This document shows positions 42,053-50,029 of a stretch of DNA of 64,000 nucleotides, piece after piece. The DNA is from an uncultured Verrucomicrobia subdivision 3 bacterium. Its GTDB lineage: Bacteria > Verrucomicrobiota > Verrucomicrobiia > Limisphaerales > UBA11358. Location: positions 1 to 64,000 of the forward strand of contig CAIOIC010000100.1 of assembly GCA_903858275.1 (NCBI GenBank). The letters run 5' to 3'. Each line of letters opens with the position of its first letter. Positions within the stretch are counted from its first letter, which is position 1. Made by a program: the position numbers and the translations under genes. The notes beneath the pieces were generated by a model. That model did no database searches and was not told the origin of the DNA. It saw only the letters and a list, made by a program, of their open reading frames with translations.

Positions 42053-45000
42053 TCAATTGGCTTTGCCAGCGGCTAATGCTGGCGCGTGGGCTACGGTTTC
42101 CAGCCAGCCATTGTCCGGCTGCGCGTAGGGGCGGAAAGTTTCCAGATACCCTTCGCGGTCGTTGAAATAGAGGGCGCGATGCAGACCCAGCGTGCCGGCG
42201 TCAGGTGCGTCAATCAAACTGGCCGAATCGCTCGCGCTCATCTGGAAGACGACGCGCATTTCAAATTCCGTGAGCGCTTTCCGTCCGATGAAACGGTTCA
42301 CGTTGTTGTAAGTGTCGCAGGTGGCGATGACGTGAATCCCGCGTGCCGGCCCCTCGTTGATAAGGCTCTGCAAGATGACGGCCGGGTTGGGCGCGCTGCT
42401 GCTGCTCGAAAAACTGAATTCGTCTTCCTGTCGCAGCTTCTTGAAATTCTGCAGGCTTTGAATCAGCACAAAAATCTCCGGCCCGGACGATTCGTTTTCC
42501 GCGCGCCGGTTCAACTCGTCCGCCAGGCCCGTCATGACTTCCATCAGATTGCTGTTGCCAGCCTGGGTGACTTCATGCGGCACGGTGGCGACGATGCGCT
42601 GCAAAAATTCCCGCTGCGGAAATCCCGGCGGCGTGCTGTCGAGCACGACGAAGCGCGCGGCGCTCCGGGGAAATTGCGCCGCCAGCGAAACTAGCGCCAC
42701 GGACAAAATGGTCAGCGTCCGCTCCTCGCTTTGGCCGACGACCAGCAGATTGCTGCCGCTCTGCCGCTTGAAAATCGCTTCCGTCGGACCTTTGATGGAA
42801 TTGGGCGCGCCCAGCCAGGCGCCGGCTTGGGCGGGAATCTGTTCCGCAATCTTCCCCAGCGCGGTTCGCAATGGAAAATTTTCCCGCACATCCGCCGGGG
42901 CGTTGCCCTCAAACACAATCGGCCCCGGATATTGATTGGCATTTTTATCCGCGCGTTCGCGAATTTTTTCCAGGTAGCCATCGCGGGTTTTGTCGGAGAG
43001 CCAGACGGCCTGAAACGGGCTGTTGCCTTCAATCGAGCCGGCGGCGTCATTGTAAATACCTTCACCGGGCCGCGAGAGCAGGCGCGGGGCGGGATTATCC
43101 TGGTCCATGATCAGGTAGGCGTCCGCCTCATTGCACTGGAGCGCAATGCGGATGACCATCTGTCCGATGGTCGCCCGGGCCAGCGTGTAGGCGCCGCCGA
43201 GCGTTTGCGAACCCAGGATCACATGGATGCCGAACGCACGGCCCTGCCGGACGATGCGGTCCAGCAGCACCGCCGCGCCCTGCGAGATGCGGTCTTCCTC
43301 GGTGAAAAATTCCTGAAACTCGTCAATCATCAAAAGGGCGCGCGGCATCGGTTCGCCCGCCGGCGGCACAGCGGTGGCCGTCCGCAGGGACCGCTTGTAG
43401 CCGGCCAGATCCTGCGCACCCGCTTTGCGGAACAAATCGCCGCGCCGGCGCAATTCATCGTCCACGCGTTGCAAGACGCTCAAGCCGAATTCGCGGTCGC
43501 TCTCGATGGCGACGACCCGCGCGTGCGGCAGGCGGCGGCTGCCGTAGCATTTGAACTCGACGCCCTTCTTGAAATCCACAAGGTAAAATTCCACCTGCTC
43601 CGGGCTGCACCGCAGCGCGAGGTTGGTGATGATGATGTGGAACAGCGTGGATTTGCCGGAACCGGTCTTGCCCGCGATGAGCGCGTGCTGCCGCGTGCCG
43701 CTGCCGATTTCGAGCTGCTGCAACTTCGTCGCGCCGGAACGGCCGATGGGCACGCGCAGCAGTTCCGTGGTTTCGTCCGTCCAGATTTCCGCCTCGCCGG
43801 GCGCGATGTTTTCAAACGGCACCTCCACGCGGTTGGAATTCCGGCTCAGCTCGCCCACGCGATTCAAAAAGTCCGTGGCCAAATCCGGCGGCGGTGGCGG
43901 GCTGAAAACCAGCCGCATTCCCGGTGCCGGCCAGTTGGAAAATTCAAACCCGCTATCTTTGCGAACCAGGGTGACACTGTTCTTGCGGAGTTCGTCCGGC
44001 ACAAAATCCATCGGCAGCGAATTCCGCTGATCCCAGTGGATGAGCGTGAAAACCCCGCAGCGCGCGCCGTTGGCGGCGATGTTGCGCAAGCGTCGCGCCG
44101 CCGTGTCGCTGAAATTCACCGGGAATGAGGCGATGACGAGGAAATGATATTTCTCCGCGACGCTGCCGGCCTGCGCGTTGTATTCCGCGATGGTGGCGTA
44201 TTCGTTCCGGAGATACATCTGGATGATTTTTTCCATGTGCTCGTTCAACTCCGCGAGCTTCTCTTCGAACTGCGCCGCTTGCGTCCAGATGCGGCTGTTG
44301 ATGCTGCTTTCGTCGTAATCAGTCAGATGGGTCAACGCGGCAAAATTCTGCCCGAGGCCGACCGGATCGAAAATGGTGAAGCTCAATTTGCCCGGCGGCG
44401 TCGTGGCGAGCAGCCGGAAAATGAGATTGTTGATGGCGCTGACTGCCTCCTCGCCGCCGGTTTTGCCGGTTTCAAACAAAATCGAACCTTGCGCCGGGCC
44501 GACCAGCGACAGCGGCAAGGAAACCAGGGGCGAACCCGGCCAGCGCAAGCGTGAATCTTTCGGCAATGGGCCGGCTAATTTTTCCAGCGCCACCTCCAGC
44601 CGCCCAAATTCGGCGGCATTTTGAAAACTCGCCAGCGGGCTCCAGTTTTTCCAGCTGGCCGCGTCCCACGGCGGAAAAGATTTTTCCGCGGCGTCATTGG
44701 CGGCGCGGATGCTTTCGCCGAGCGAGCGGGCATCGTTGTTCCATTTCGTTTCCAGCTCCTGCCAGCGGCGCTGATGATGGCTTTCGATCTGCGCCATCTT
44801 GGCCTGATGCGCCCCGGCGATTTGCCGGGCTTTTTCCCGATCCGCCTCTTTCAGTCGCGCCAAGGCTTCGGCGTGGCGCTCCTGAAGGCGTTCCAGTTCG
44901 GCGTTGCGCCAAAGCTCGTTTTTTTGGCTCAATCGGGCGGCTTTTTCGGCAATCACCGTTGGCTGGGAGCCGCGCACGGAGCTGATCCCTTTGACGGCCT

Positions 45001-45967
45001 GCCGCCATTCCTGGTTCAACCGCTGCCGGGTTTCCGTGAATTCAGTTTGGATTCGCTCCTGTTCCTGCTGGAGCTGCGCGGCGGATTTTTCGATGCAGGT
45101 GTCAAACCGCCGCCGGACCTTGGCCAGATCGCCGGCAATGGTTTTGGCCAGCGGCGCCGCGGCGCGACCGCCGATGAAATAAATTACCGCCACCGCCGCG
45201 AGCGTGGCGATCGCGCCTTCCAGGCCGAGGATGAAATTTATTTTTACGCCAAATCGAGCCAGGACCGGCGGCGCCGCCGCCAAGCCGGGCAAGGCCAAAG
45301 CCCACAGCCAGAGCGGGAGAAATTTGAAAAATATCGGCAGGGGCTGCTTGCGGAAGCGTTTCAGGTCGCCGGGGATTTTTGCCTGGAGCTTCTGGAGTTC
45401 GGCGAACAGTTTGTTTTCATCCGGCGCCAAGTCCGGCTCCGGCCATTTCTGGTCGGGGGCGAGCAGCCGCCGGAAGCGACGATAGCCGCCGAAGGCCGAA
45501 AGGATGGCGGCCTGAAGTTGTTCCGTGACGCCGCCGGCAGCGGCGAGGTTTTGCTGGAAACTTTCGTAAGCGGCGGCGGCCGCGGCTAACGCTTCATCGC
45601 GACGAACTTCCGCCGCCTGAACTTCCTGCCGGGTGTGGTCTTTCCATTCGCTGTCGCGTTCGCTGATTTCGCCCTGCACCCACCGGCCCATGGCGGCCTG
45701 GGTGCGCTCGATGCGCGCCTCGCGTTTTTCGAAGCGGGCCTGAAGCCGGGATTTTTCCGATTCCCACGCGTCATCGGCTTTGATTTCCAGATCGGCGCCG
45801 GCGTTTTCCCGCGCCTGATTGCGGGCGGCCAGGGCGTTTAATTCGGCATTGGTGGCGTTGCGAAATTCACCGTTCAGTTTTTCTTCGCGGGTGGCGCAGT
45901 CGTGGACGGCGCCTTTCAGCTGGTCCAGCAGCGCCAGCGTTTCGTTGACGGTAAGGTGGCTATTCAC
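42053..45967 (-). CDS. FtsK/SpoIIIE (EccC-like) ATPase with coiled coils and membrane anchor
   Basis: A 1304-residue protein. Residues 1-200 are largely coiled coil. Two membrane spans lie at about 207-262 (FKFLPLWLWALALPGLAAA; FILGLEGAIATLAAVAVIYFI), then a second coiled coil to ~410. The first FtsK domain has Walker A IAGKTGSGKSTLFHI near residue 765 and Walker B LLMIDEFQEFF near 876. A second ATPase-like domain near 1070 has a degenerate P-loop (VVGQSEERT) but keeps a strand order like EccC's later domains. EccC drives export of WXG100 proteins in type VII systems, and such a protein is encoded upstream. The start is GTG 45967, overlapping the previous gene by 8 bp. Confidence 0.85.
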   Translation of the reverse strand: MNSHLTVNETLALLDQLKGAVHDCATREEKLNGEFRNATNAELNALAARNQARENAGADLEIKADDAWESEKSRLQARFEKREARIERTQAAMGRWVQGEISERDSEWKDHTRQEVQAAEVRRDEALAAAAAAYESFQQNLAAAGGVTEQLQAAILSAFGGYRRFRRLLAPDQKWPEPDLAPDENKLFAELQKLQAKIPGDLKRFRKQPLPIFFKFLPLWLWALALPGLAAAPPVLARFGVKINFILGLEGAIATLAAVAVIYFIGGRAAAPLAKTIAGDLAKVRRRFDTCIEKSAAQLQQEQERIQTEFTETRQRLNQEWRQAVKGISSVRGSQPTVIAEKAARLSQKNELWRNAELERLQERHAEALARLKEADREKARQIAGAHQAKMAQIESHHQRRWQELETKWNNDARSLGESIRAANDAAEKSFPPWDAASWKNWSPLASFQNAAEFGRLEVALEKLAGPLPKDSRLRWPGSPLVSLPLSLVGPAQGSILFETGKTGGEEAVSAINNLIFRLLATTPPGKLSFTIFDPVGLGQNFAALTHLTDYDESSINSRIWTQAAQFEEKLAELNEHMEKIIQMYLRNEYATIAEYNAQAGSVAEKYHFLVIASFPVNFSDTAARRLRNIAANGARCGVFTLIHWDQRNSLPMDFVPDELRKNSVTLVRKDSGFEFSNWPAPGMRLVFSPPPPPDLATDFLNRVGELSRNSNRVEVPFENIAPGEAEIWTDETTELLRVPIGRSGATKLQQLEIGSGTRQHALIAGKTGSGKSTLFHIIITNLALRCSPEQVEFYLVDFKKGVEFKCYGSRRLPHARVVAIESDREFGLSVLQRVDDELRRRGDLFRKAGAQDLAGYKRSLRTATAVPPAGEPMPRALLMIDEFQEFFTEEDRISQGAAVLLDRIVRQGRAFGIHVILGSQTLGGAYTLARATIGQMVIRIALQCNEADAYLIMDQDNPAPRLLSRPGEGIYNDAAGSIEGNSPFQAVWLSDKTRDGYLEKIRERADKNANQYPGPIVFEGNAPADVRENFPLRTALGKIAEQIPAQAGAWLGAPNSIKGPTEAIFKRQSGSNLLVVGQSEERTLTILSVALVSLAAQFPRSAARFVVLDSTPPGFPQREFLQRIVATVPHEVTQAGNSNLMEVMTGLADELNRRAENESSGPEIFVLIQSLQNFKKLRQEDEFSFSSSSSAPNPAVILQSLINEGPARGIHVIATCDTYNNVNRFIGRKALTEFEMRVVFQMSASDSASLIDAPDAGTLGLHRALYFNDREGYLETFRPYAQPDNGWLETVAHAPALAAGKAN

Positions 45968-46172
45968 AGTCGCTCCTGACTTTGAGCAGCAGTTCGTCGA
46001 GCTGTTCCATGACGAGGATTGAGCGGTTGACGAGGGCGGTAAGTTCGCTCATGAACCGGCGATCAAACTCATCGCTCTTGGTGTCGCGCCAGTGGTGGCG
46101 GGTCTCGTCCCATTGGAGCGAGAGGTCGCGCGTCAGTCCGGCCAGGCGGCTTTTACTTCCGCTCATGCTCAT
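45960..46172 (-). CDS. Small helical protein with WXG-like pattern
   Basis: A 70-residue protein. ATG 46172 overlaps the upstream stop as ATGA and has GGAGG before it. It is almost fully helical; HHWRDTKSDEFDRRF resembles the W-x-x and distal F pattern of WXG100 turns, and a second helix ends LDELLLKVRSDCE. It could be a second Esx-like partner. Too short for firm assignment. Confidence 0.65.
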   Translation of the reverse strand: MSMSGSKSRLAGLTRDLSLQWDETRHHWRDTKSDEFDRRFMSELTALVNRSILVMEQLDELLLKVRSDCE

Positions 46173-46696
46173 GCTGGTTCCTCCGTTTTGGTCGGCCCGG
46201 CCGGGGTGGTTTTCTGCGCGCCCGCCGGAGCCACATCGTGATAGGCGGCCAAAGTCTTCAGCGTCTGGTCCAGGAAGGCGACGGCGCGCGTCATGTCGGT
46301 GGTCAGAAACCCGTGCAGCTGTTCCAGTTGTTTCAGCAAAGGCGTTGATCGGTTTTCCAGTTCCCGATCCCATTTTTTCAGGACCGTCATTTTGACTTCG
46401 ACGTCGCGGACCGACTGCTGTGTTCGCTGCACGGCCATGCGATGCAGCGCGATCGTTTCATGGAATTTGGAGAGCGTGGCGTTGAACAATTCCTGCTTGG
46501 CCTCCTCCAATTTGCGGGCGCGCCGGCGCAATTCCTGTTCCCAGAACATGCGCTTTTCATCCTGCAGCCAGGGCCGCATGCGCACCACCTCGTTGCTCGC
46601 TTCTTCAAGGACGTTTTTCGCTTGGGCCAGAAACACGATGAATTTCGCCCGGAACGACTCGATGGCTTCTACGGAAGTGACTTGGGCTTGGGCCAT
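46169..46696 (-). CDS. Coiled-coil protein of the WXG100/FtsK module
   Basis: A 175-residue, mostly helical protein (EAIESFRAKFIVFLAQAKNV; MFWEQELRRRARKLEEAKQE; VQRTQQSVRDVEVKMTVLKK) with a short Ala/Pro/Lys tail. No signal peptide or membrane span. It sits between the WXG100-like and the 70-residue genes with 2-bp and 4-bp junctions, so it is part of the same operon. It may be a chaperone or a long secreted helical hairpin. Confidence 0.75.
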   Translation of the reverse strand: MAQAQVTSVEAIESFRAKFIVFLAQAKNVLEEASNEVVRMRPWLQDEKRMFWEQELRRRARKLEEAKQELFNATLSKFHETIALHRMAVQRTQQSVRDVEVKMTVLKKWDRELENRSTPLLKQLEQLHGFLTTDMTRAVAFLDQTLKTLAAYHDVAPAGAQKTTPAGPTKTEEPA

Positions 46697-46698
46697 GG

Positions 46699-46971
46699 TC
46701 AGCGTTGGTTGAGATACTCCTCGATGCGCTGCGCCTTGCGCAAAAGATAAGGCGTGTGCTCCTTGGAAAGCTCGACGAATTTTTTGAGGGCTTTTATCGC
46801 CTGCTTGAACTCCTCGGAAAATTTCTCATGTTCCTGATCCGACCAGGTGTCACCGAGCGCCGCGAACCGGGCGTGCAGCAGGACCAGCCGGTTTTCGATG
46901 TCGCTGTTGAAGCGCTGCAGTTCTTCGGCGAACCGCCGCACTTTTTCCGGATCCATGATTGCCTGTGCCAT
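46699..46971 (-). CDS. WXG100-like (EsxA-type) protein
   Basis: A 90-residue, leaderless two-helix protein of the right size for WXG100. The turn carries LGDTWSDQEHEKFSEEF: W-S-D takes the WxG position and a conserved Phe follows at the usual spacing. WXG100 proteins dimerise as helical hairpins and are exported by EccC ATPases. It is first in the operon leading to the FtsK/EccC-like gene. The C-terminal YxxxD/E export signal is not obvious (YLLRKAQRIEEYLNQR). Confidence 0.8.
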   Translation of the reverse strand: MAQAIMDPEKVRRFAEELQRFNSDIENRLVLLHARFAALGDTWSDQEHEKFSEEFKQAIKALKKFVELSKEHTPYLLRKAQRIEEYLNQR

Positions 46972-47274
46972 GTTTTGCCTTGGTTAATGTTGGCGCACTA
47001 TCGCAAAACTTTTCCCCTTCCGCAAGGGAGGCGGCAAGCGAACTGGTTTTTTTGGATGTCTGATGTTCCCCGCCCGTGCCCACGCCATCATCAATCATCC
47101 ATTCTCGCCTTCCCCTCCATCCTCCACCCTCTGGCTCCCCGCTCCTCGCTCCATGCTGTTTTCAGGTCTCAAGTCTCGGCGTTTCAGCATTCCCCCTCAA
47201 AACCTCTAGTTGACAGCCATTACCCGTGTTGGCACGTTGACTTGGTAATAAAAATTGCTAAAAGCAATTCTCCC
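46972..47274. other. Intergenic region with a possible degenerate repeat copy
   Basis: About 300 bp with no convincing gene between the WXG100 operon and the cassette-like array. From roughly 47219 to 47274 the sequence (ttacccg ... taataaa ... aaaagcaattct) resembles a diverged copy of the array repeat, in the same orientation as the others. The 5' portion is C-rich low complexity. Confidence 0.45.
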
Positions 47275-47329
47275 TCACCCGCGCCGCGTCCAGTATATAA
47301 TCCCCCATGAAAAGCAATTTCCTGTCAGT
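47275..47329 (+). repeat. Array repeat copy 1
   Basis: First clear member of a ~55-bp direct repeat: it begins tcacccgcgc, has a gcgtccagta centre and atgaaaagcaatttcc near the right end. It is followed within about 12 bp by the broken end of a truncated gene. Confidence 0.93.
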
Positions 47330-47340
47330 TGAAGCTTTGG

Positions 47341-47463
47341 ACCGTGCAGTTCTGCGGCAATCTGCGTCCCTGGGACAAGGCCCGCCCGGCGGCGGAGGAC
47401 AAGTTCTTCAAGAACGCGATCGACAACTCCGGTGCCGACGCCTGCACCGGCCGCGTCAAGTAA
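47341..47463 (+). pseudogene. C-terminal gene remnant abutting repeat copy 1
   Basis: An open stretch of 40 codons ending in TAA (TVQFCGNLRPWD ... ADACTGRVK) with protein-like composition but no start codon. It begins directly after repeat copy 1. It looks like the 3' end of a gene whose 5' part was lost when the repeat junction formed. I do not recognise the parent family. Confidence 0.5.
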
Positions 47464-47506
47464 GTCCCGAAGCGGAAATCTTCGCAATAAGGAAGGAGTC
47501 GGCCCC

Positions 47507-48607
47507 ATGAATAGGCGCGAATTCGTAAAATCGGCGACGTTGTCGACCATGGCCGTCGGCCTGGGTGGCGTCGCGCTGGGAGTCGGCAAGGCATCTGTGT
47601 CCGCCGCCGCCCCCGAGGCCATCAAAGCGGTGTTGTTGCACCTCGGCCACAACATGTGGTGCGATTGGTTCCCACCGGACATCGACCTGTCCAAGTTCGA
47701 GAAGGGGTTGCCGGACACGACGCTCCGCTGCAAGGACGGCCTGTGGCGCAAAGTCACAGACCATGCCGCCGCGAAGGGGATGAACATGGTCGTTATCGAC
47801 CTCGGGGAGGGCGTCGTCTACCCCAGTCACTCCGAACTTGCCATCGCCGGGTCCTGGAGCGTGAACAAACTTCGCGCAGAGCTTGACCGGTTGCGGGGCA
47901 TGGGCCTTGAGCCAATCCCGAAGCTGAACTTCTCCACCACGCACAACGGGTGGCTGAAGCACTACCGCCGCATGCTTTCCACGCCCGTTTACTACAAAGT
48001 GTGCGAGGATGTGCTGCGCGACGCGTACGAGATTTTCGGTCACCCGCGGTTCATCCACATCGGGTGTGACGAAGAGACTGCCCGGCATCAGGACGAAAGC
48101 GGCGTATCCCATTATATCTCTGTCCGGCGCGGCGAGTTCTGGATGCACGATTTCGAGCACATCGTGCGGGCAGTGGAGGGACTCGGCGCCCGCCCGTGGG
48201 CGTGGAGCGATTACGGGTGGAGCCATCCCGAGTTCATGCAACGGTGCCCCAGGAGCGTCGTCCTTTCCAACTGGTATTATGACGAGAGCTACGGCGGTTT
48301 CGATCCGGCCGCGAACAAGACGGAAGACCATAAGCGCCTGATCAACTTCTGGGACCTTGAAAAGGCCGGTTACGACCAGGTCCCGTGCGGCACGAACTGG
48401 GTCGGTTGGAAACGCAAGCAGGTCAACGCCGGCGCGGAGGATGTGATCGGAAAGCTCGTCAAACTCGGCAGGCAGGTCGTGGCGCCTAAACACCTGTTGG
48501 GATTCCTGATGGCGCCTTGGGCCTCCACGGACGACGACGCGAACACCGCGTTCAACATCCGCGGCATCGACCTCTTCGCCGAGGCCCTGCGCCAGCCCCG
48601 CGGATAG
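47507..48607 (+). CDS. Tat-exported GH20-like TIM-barrel protein
   Basis: A 366-residue exported protein. The twin-arginine signal is NRREFVKSATLS with a hydrophobic stretch to ~residue 32. The barrel resembles GH20 hexosaminidases: GMNMVVIDLGEGVVYPSHSE, then the acid pair in HIGCDEETARHQ (~residue 185, compare GH20 HxGxDE), and RPWAWSDYGWSHPEFMQ. The substrate is unknown. A strong AAGGAAGGAG ribosome site precedes ATG 47507. First complete gene of the repeat-delimited array. Confidence 0.78.
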   Translation: MNRREFVKSATLSTMAVGLGGVALGVGKASVSAAAPEAIKAVLLHLGHNMWCDWFPPDIDLSKFEKGLPDTTLRCKDGLWRKVTDHAAAKGMNMVVIDLGEGVVYPSHSELAIAGSWSVNKLRAELDRLRGMGLEPIPKLNFSTTHNGWLKHYRRMLSTPVYYKVCEDVLRDAYEIFGHPRFIHIGCDEETARHQDESGVSHYISVRRGEFWMHDFEHIVRAVEGLGARPWAWSDYGWSHPEFMQRCPRSVVLSNWYYDESYGGFDPAANKTEDHKRLINFWDLEKAGYDQVPCGTNWVGWKRKQVNAGAEDVIGKLVKLGRQVVAPKHLLGFLMAPWASTDDDANTAFNIRGIDLFAEALRQPRG

Positions 48608-48724
48608 GACGAACACGCTGCGTTTTCAGGGAACGGTGCATAGACAAACCGGAGACGAGATGAAGAAATCTAGAGATTTATGTTCGCCGCTTAGTCTGCC
48701 AGCGATGTGAGAACACAATTGACC

Positions 48725-48779
48725 TTGCCCGCGCAGCGTCCAGTATTTGAGCCTGCATGAAAAGCAATTTCCTATCAGT
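48725..48779 (+). repeat. Array repeat copy 2
   Basis: Same repeat and orientation as copy 1; it ends 1 bp before ATG 48781 of the M55 gene. An ATG inside it (48757) is in frame with that gene. Confidence 0.93.
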
Positions 48780-48780
48780 A

Positions 48781-49608
48781 ATGAACACGCTGATGTCGAT
48801 GGGCGTCTGCTTCCTGGCCGCCACAGCCCAGGCCTATAAAGTGTATGTGTTCACTGATATGGAGGGCTGCAGCGGGGTGACCTGCAGCGAGCAGGTTTTC
48901 GGAGCCCGCGCGGAGGAGGGCAAACGTCTGATGGTGGAGGATATGAACGCCTGCGTGGCCGGCTGCTTTGCGGCCGGCGCCACCGAAGTCGTGGTGCGCG
49001 ACGGCCACAGCAGCGGGACGAACGTGGATCCAAAATTGTTGGACCCGCGCGCGAAGCTGATCCAGGGCGCGACGCCGGGGGTGCGCTGCAAAGATTTGGA
49101 CGGCTGCGAGGCGCTGATTCTTTTGGGTTACCATGCCATGGCGCTCACGACCAACGGCGTGCTGGCGCACTCGTTTTCGTCCGCGACGATCCAAGGGATG
49201 TGGTTGAACGGACGCGCGGTTGGGGAGATTGGCGTGGATATGGCCATCGCCGCAGAACATCGCGTGCCGGTGGTGATGGTTTCCGGCGACGACAAGACCG
49301 TGGCCGAGGCGAAGGCGTGGCTGCCGCAGGTTTACGTCAGCGGCACCAAGCAGGGAACCGGGTGGCAAAGCGCGGATTTGGTCCCGGTGGAACAGGCGCG
49401 AAAACTCATCCGGCAGACGACCGAAGCGGCACTCTTGCACCGCAAGGAGATTCCGCTGCTGAAAATCAGCTATCCGGCCACGCTGCGCCGGGACTACCTG
49501 CCGACAGGATCGCTCCGCACGCACAACCCCGCCTTCCAGCCAGTACCCAACCCGCGGCGGGTGGAGAAGACGGGGGACTCGGTCGAAAAACTGCTCTTGG
49601 GCAAGTGA
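48781..49608 (+). CDS. M55-family D-aminopeptidase (DppA-like), exported
   Basis: A 275-residue zinc peptidase. Metal and catalytic motifs match DppA: FTDMEGCSGV, VVRDGHSSGTN, LILLGYHAMA, LAHSFSSATIQG and GEIGVDMAIAAEH. DppA releases D-amino acids from peptides, for example peptidoglycan stem peptides. A short hydrophobic N-terminus (NTLMSMGVCFLAATAQA) suggests export. ATG 48781 is chosen; ATG 48757 inside the repeat would add MKSNFLSV. No ribosome-binding site is clear for either. Confidence 0.88.
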   Translation: MNTLMSMGVCFLAATAQAYKVYVFTDMEGCSGVTCSEQVFGARAEEGKRLMVEDMNACVAGCFAAGATEVVVRDGHSSGTNVDPKLLDPRAKLIQGATPGVRCKDLDGCEALILLGYHAMALTTNGVLAHSFSSATIQGMWLNGRAVGEIGVDMAIAAEHRVPVVMVSGDDKTVAEAKAWLPQVYVSGTKQGTGWQSADLVPVEQARKLIRQTTEAALLHRKEIPLLKISYPATLRRDYLPTGSLRTHNPAFQPVPNPRRVEKTGDSVEKLLLGK

Positions 49609-49625
49609 GCGGCGTATAACCCACG

Positions 49626-49841
49626 GATAGGAGTAGGGATGGCGGCGAACCGCCACCCTCCCTCCGAACCGGACTGGCGGGTTCCCCGCATCATATGTCA
49701 CGTTGTTACGGACGAGTCGTTCACCTCCGGCAGCTCCCCACGCCCTGTTGCCAGAACGCAGTAGCCTTCGGTCACAGGCGGGCAAACGTTCCGCCTGACG
49801 GGGACTTACACCCCGCCACGTAGTCGCCTTCACAGGCGCAC
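49626..49841 (-). mobile_element. Internally deleted group II intron remnant, no reverse transcriptase
   Basis: Read on the minus strand, it begins GTGCGCC, has the domain I-like GGGGTGTAAGTCCCCG, and ends with a domain V 3' strand (CCAGTCCGGTTCGG), a domain VI hairpin (GGTGGCGG TTCG CCGCCATCC) and the terminal CCCTACTCCTATC. The total is only ~216 bp. The 5' strand of domain V is missing, so domains I-V were fused by deletion and self-splicing is not expected. It lies 8 bp from repeat copy 3. Confidence 0.65.
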
Positions 49842-49849
49842 GAGGGTGT

Positions 49850-49904
49850 TCACCCGCGCCGCGTCCAGTAAATGAGCCCGGTGGAAAAGCGATTTCCTAT
49901 CAGT
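49850..49904 (+). repeat. Array repeat copy 3
   Basis: Same repeat; the right half has gtggaaaagcgatttcc in place of atgaaaagcaatttcc. It separates the group II intron remnant from the promoter of the next gene. Confidence 0.93.
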
Positions 49905-49942
49905 AATGCCGATTCCATTCGCGGAACGTTGAGCCAACCCAG

Positions 49943-49972
49943 TTGACAGTGCCCGTCCTCGTGGCGTAGAAT
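49943..49972 (+). promoter_or_regulatory. Candidate sigma-70 promoter of the clan GH-A gene
   Basis: A perfect TTGACA and a TAGAAT separated by 18 bp, 57 bp before ATG 50030 and outside the repeat. This argues that the repeat itself is not the promoter. Confidence 0.6.
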
Positions 49973-50029
49973 CCGTTTACCCCACTAACGCGATATTAAC
50001 CGCGATCCTCATACTCTGAAAGTGCTTCA

